Assembly (NCBI GenBank): GCA_021823365.1
Contig: JAKAOD010000170.1
Span: 1-6,752, forward strand
Length of the DNA stretch: 6,752 nt
Direction of reading: 5' to 3'
From: Actinomycetes bacterium
GTDB lineage: Bacteria; Actinomycetota; Acidimicrobiia; Acidimicrobiales; Bog-793
Below the pieces are notes generated by a model. It made no database searches, was not told the origin of the DNA, and saw only the letters and a program-made list of their open reading frames with translations. The position numbers were made by a program, and so were the translations under genes. Shown one piece after another: positions 5,440 to 6,752 of the stretch (the first letter of the stretch is position 1; each line of letters opens with the position of its first letter).

Positions 5440-6458
5440 CGGTCCCTCGCCGTCACGTACCGGGCCACCTCCGACAGCTCCTCTTTCGGCCCGTCCGCGA
5501 GCACCACGCGATCGAGCGCTCCGAGACCCTGCCGGAGGTGCTCGTCGGCGATCGCGGCCACTGCGTCACGCACGCCCGCGCGCTCCAAGAGCCGCGTCGT
5601 CCGCTCGATCTCCGTTTGGTCAGGGGCCCGGGAGAAGATCGAGACGAGCTCGTCCGCCAGAGCGCCGCCCAGGCCGAGCGCGAGCGCGACCGGGAGCGTC
5701 TTCTTGCGGGCGAGCAGGTCGGCCCCGACCGGCTTGCCGGTCGAGGAGGGGTCGCCCCACACCCCGAGAAGGTCGTCGACCGCCTGGAAGGCGATCCCGA
5801 GGTGCTCTCCGTACTTCCCGAGCGCCTCGGCCGTGGCGCCGTCGGCGCCGCCGAGCACCGCGCCGATCGCGCACGCCGCAGAAAGGAGCGCGCCCGTCTT
5901 GTCGCGCTCCATCGCCAGGCACTCCTCGACGGTCACCCGGTCTCTGGTCTCGAAGGCCATGTCGGCCGACTGGCCCGAGATCATCGCCTGGTTGGCGTCC
6001 GCGAGCCGTCGAGCCGCCTCCATGCGCGCCGGCGCCGGCGCCGGCGCGCCGAGGAGCACCTGGATCGCGAGCGCCGCCAGCGCGTCCCCCGCGACGATGG
6101 CGACTCCCTCGCCGAACTGCGCCCAGACGGTCGGCCGGTGCCGGCGCTCCCGGTCGCCGTCGATGATGTCGTCGTGCAGGAGCGAGTAGTTGTGCACGAG
6201 CTCGACGGCAACCGCCCCGGGAACCGCCTCGCCCTCGGCCCCTCCGACCGCCGCGGCGGCGATGAGGGCGAGCCCCGCGCGCACGTGCTTGCCACCCCCC
6301 GCGAGGTGGTGGCGCACCGGCTCGTGCAGCGAAGGGTCCAGCCGCTCCACCGCGGCGTCGAGCGCAGGCACGACGAGAGACGACGCCCTGGCCAGCGCGT
6401 CGGGCACCTGCGGCGGAGGGGTCCGGCCGGTGCCGGGCTGCGCGAGGGACGTGGTCAC
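5436..6458 (-). CDS. Short-chain trans-polyprenyl diphosphate synthase (FPP/GGPP synthase type)
   Basis: This 340-residue protein has the length usual for the all-alpha trans-isoprenyl diphosphate synthases, which condense IPP with allylic diphosphates in the cytosol. Visible motifs are GGGKHVR (about residues 54-60, IPP binding), the first Asp-rich motif LLHDDIIDGD (D96, D97, D100) followed by RRHRPT, KTGALLSAA (about 187-195), and the second Asp-rich region FQAVDDLLGVWGDP (D228, D229). The shortened second motif with WGD is common in actinobacterial enzymes of this type. Tyr91, five residues before the first motif, is a bulky residue of the kind that limits chain length, so FPP or GGPP is inferred; the squalene context favours FPP. 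I chose the GTG at 6458 because it overlaps the hpnE stop (GTGA) and has AAGGGG seven bases upstream. An upstream in-frame start at 6584 would add 42 Arg/Gly-rich residues lying over hpnE. The stop overlaps the shc start as ATGA. Confidence 0.93.
   Translation of the reverse strand: MTTSLAQPGTGRTPPPQVPDALARASSLVVPALDAAVERLDPSLHEPVRHHLAGGGKHVRAGLALIAAAAVGGAEGEAVPGAVAVELVHNYSLLHDDIIDGDRERRHRPTVWAQFGEGVAIVAGDALAALAIQVLLGAPAPAPARMEAARRLADANQAMISGQSADMAFETRDRVTVEECLAMERDKTGALLSAACAIGAVLGGADGATAEALGKYGEHLGIAFQAVDDLLGVWGDPSSTGKPVGADLLARKKTLPVALALGLGGALADELVSIFSRAPDQTEIERTTRLLERAGVRDAVAAIADEHLRQGLGALDRVVLADGPKEELSEVARYVTARDR
6024..6049. repeat. 26-bp perfect palindrome inside the prenyl synthase gene
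   Basis: The 26 bases read identically on both strands and consist only of G and C, built on alternating GCC and GGC. On the minus strand they encode the Ala-Pro run GAPAPAPAR (about residues 137-145), a probable interhelical loop. The RNA could form a very stable GC hairpin, or the element may simply reflect Ala-Pro codon runs in a GC-rich genome. No target-site duplication or mobile element is visible around it. Confidence 0.8.
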
Positions 6459-6752
6459 GCGGACGCCCCTTGAAGGCGCCGTGCCGGGGCGGGTGAGCCG
6501 AGCGAGCCGATCGCGGCGGCGGCCGCGGCCGTGCCCGAGCGGACGGCGCCCTCCATCGTCGCGGGCCAGCCGGTCGCGCACCACGCGCCGGCGACGAACA
6601 CGCCGGGGATCCCGGTCTCCGGCCCGGGTCGGAGACCGGCGGTGCCGGGCACGCCCCGGAAGGTCGCTGCGTGCTCGCGGGTCACCACGGCGTCGACGAT
6701 CCCCGCGTCGCGCGCCCCGGCGAAGAGCTCGCCGAGCGCTTGGTGGAACGTC
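6455..6752 (-). CDS. hpnE: HpnE, hydroxysqualene/squalene-associated FAD-dependent desaturase, C-terminal 99 codons (5' end outside window)
   Basis: The reading frame is open from the right edge to a TGA at 6457-6455 and gives 99 residues, so most of the protein (the FAD-binding N-terminus) lies outside the window. The visible tail has the hallmark of carotenoid/squalene amine-oxidase-like desaturases: a PGVFVAGAWCATGWPATMEG stretch followed by AVRSG, the conserved FAD-contacting C-terminus in which the Gly-Trp-Pro-Ala-Thr-Met-Glu run is typical of HpnE. In known hopanoid producers HpnE completes the HpnC-HpnD-HpnE route from farnesyl diphosphate through presqualene diphosphate and hydroxysqualene to squalene. 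The gene leads directly into the prenyl synthase: its TGA overlaps the next GTG as GTGA. The last residues (PAPARRLQGASA) are an unconserved tail. A phytoene-desaturase relative cannot be excluded from the tail alone, but the neighbouring shc and hpnH make HpnE the best call. Confidence 0.85.
   Translation of the reverse strand, partial: TFHQALGELFAGARDAGIVDAVVTREHAATFRGVPGTAGLRPGPETGIPGVFVAGAWCATGWPATMEGAVRSGTAAAAAAIGSLGSPAPARRLQGASA
6466..6471 (-). promoter_or_regulatory. Shine-Dalgarno AAGGGG for the prenyl synthase
   Basis: On the minus strand AAGGGG lies inside the end of hpnE, seven bases before the GTG at 6458. It decides the start: the longer frame beginning at 6584 would make an unconserved Arg-rich leader overlapping hpnE. 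Confidence 0.6.

Noticed and set aside
6459..6584. Upstream extension of the prenyl synthase to 6584.
   Set aside because: It would add 42 Arg/Gly-rich residues lying over the conserved C-terminus of hpnE. The GTG at 6458 has AAGGGG and a GTGA overlap.
1..6752. Search for tRNA, rRNA, riboswitch, insertion sequence or attachment-site signals.
   Set aside because: No intergenic space exists between the genes, and no cloverleaf, transposase motif, terminal inverted repeat or thiamine/cobalamin riboswitch-like conserved box was recognised by eye.

Overview
The window is about 70% GC by eye and carries six genes, all on the minus strand, so transcription runs from the right edge to the left edge. 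They form a tightly packed hopanoid biosynthesis operon. Gene order and GC content resemble the hopanoid clusters of Actinomycetota such as Streptomyces: hpnE, polyprenyl diphosphate synthase, shc, hpnG, hpnH, an MEP-pathway gene, dxs. I infer a high-GC actinobacterial or related soil or environmental genome, but no ribosomal or other phylogenetic marker is present to fix the lineage.

Layout in transcription order: (1) 6455-6752, the last 99 codons of hpnE, a squalene-forming FAD desaturase cut by the window edge; (2) 5436-6458, a short-chain polyprenyl diphosphate synthase with a GTG start; (3) 3505-5439, squalene-hopene cyclase; (4) 1905-3512, an unusual fusion whose N-terminal half resembles the HpnG nucleoside-phosphorylase family but has lost its expected active-site residues and is interrupted by an eight-copy hexapeptide repeat, and whose C-terminal half is a complete IspH; (5) 898-1905, the radical SAM adenosylhopene synthase HpnH; (6) 1-894, the first 298 codons of a DXP synthase, cut by the left edge.

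The genes make chemical sense together. Dxs and IspH are the first and last enzymes of the MEP route to IPP and DMAPP. The prenyl synthase makes the allylic diphosphate, HpnE (with HpnC and HpnD, presumably encoded beyond the right edge) yields squalene, Shc cyclises it to hopene, and HpnH adds the 5'-deoxyadenosyl group that begins the C35 side chain. HpnG normally removes adenine from adenosylhopane; whether the degenerate HpnG-like half can still do this is the main open question.

Consecutive genes overlap by 4, 4, 8 and 1 nt, and the last pair is separated by 3 nt. There is therefore no intergenic space, no internal promoter or terminator visible, and translational coupling is likely throughout. 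No RNA genes, CRISPR arrays, insertion sequences or integration sites were seen. The most notable points are the degenerate HpnG-IspH fusion with its recent 18-bp in-frame repeat expansion, a roughly 30-residue shortening in the Dxs mobile loop, a changed channel gate in Shc, and two strong palindromes inside coding sequence.
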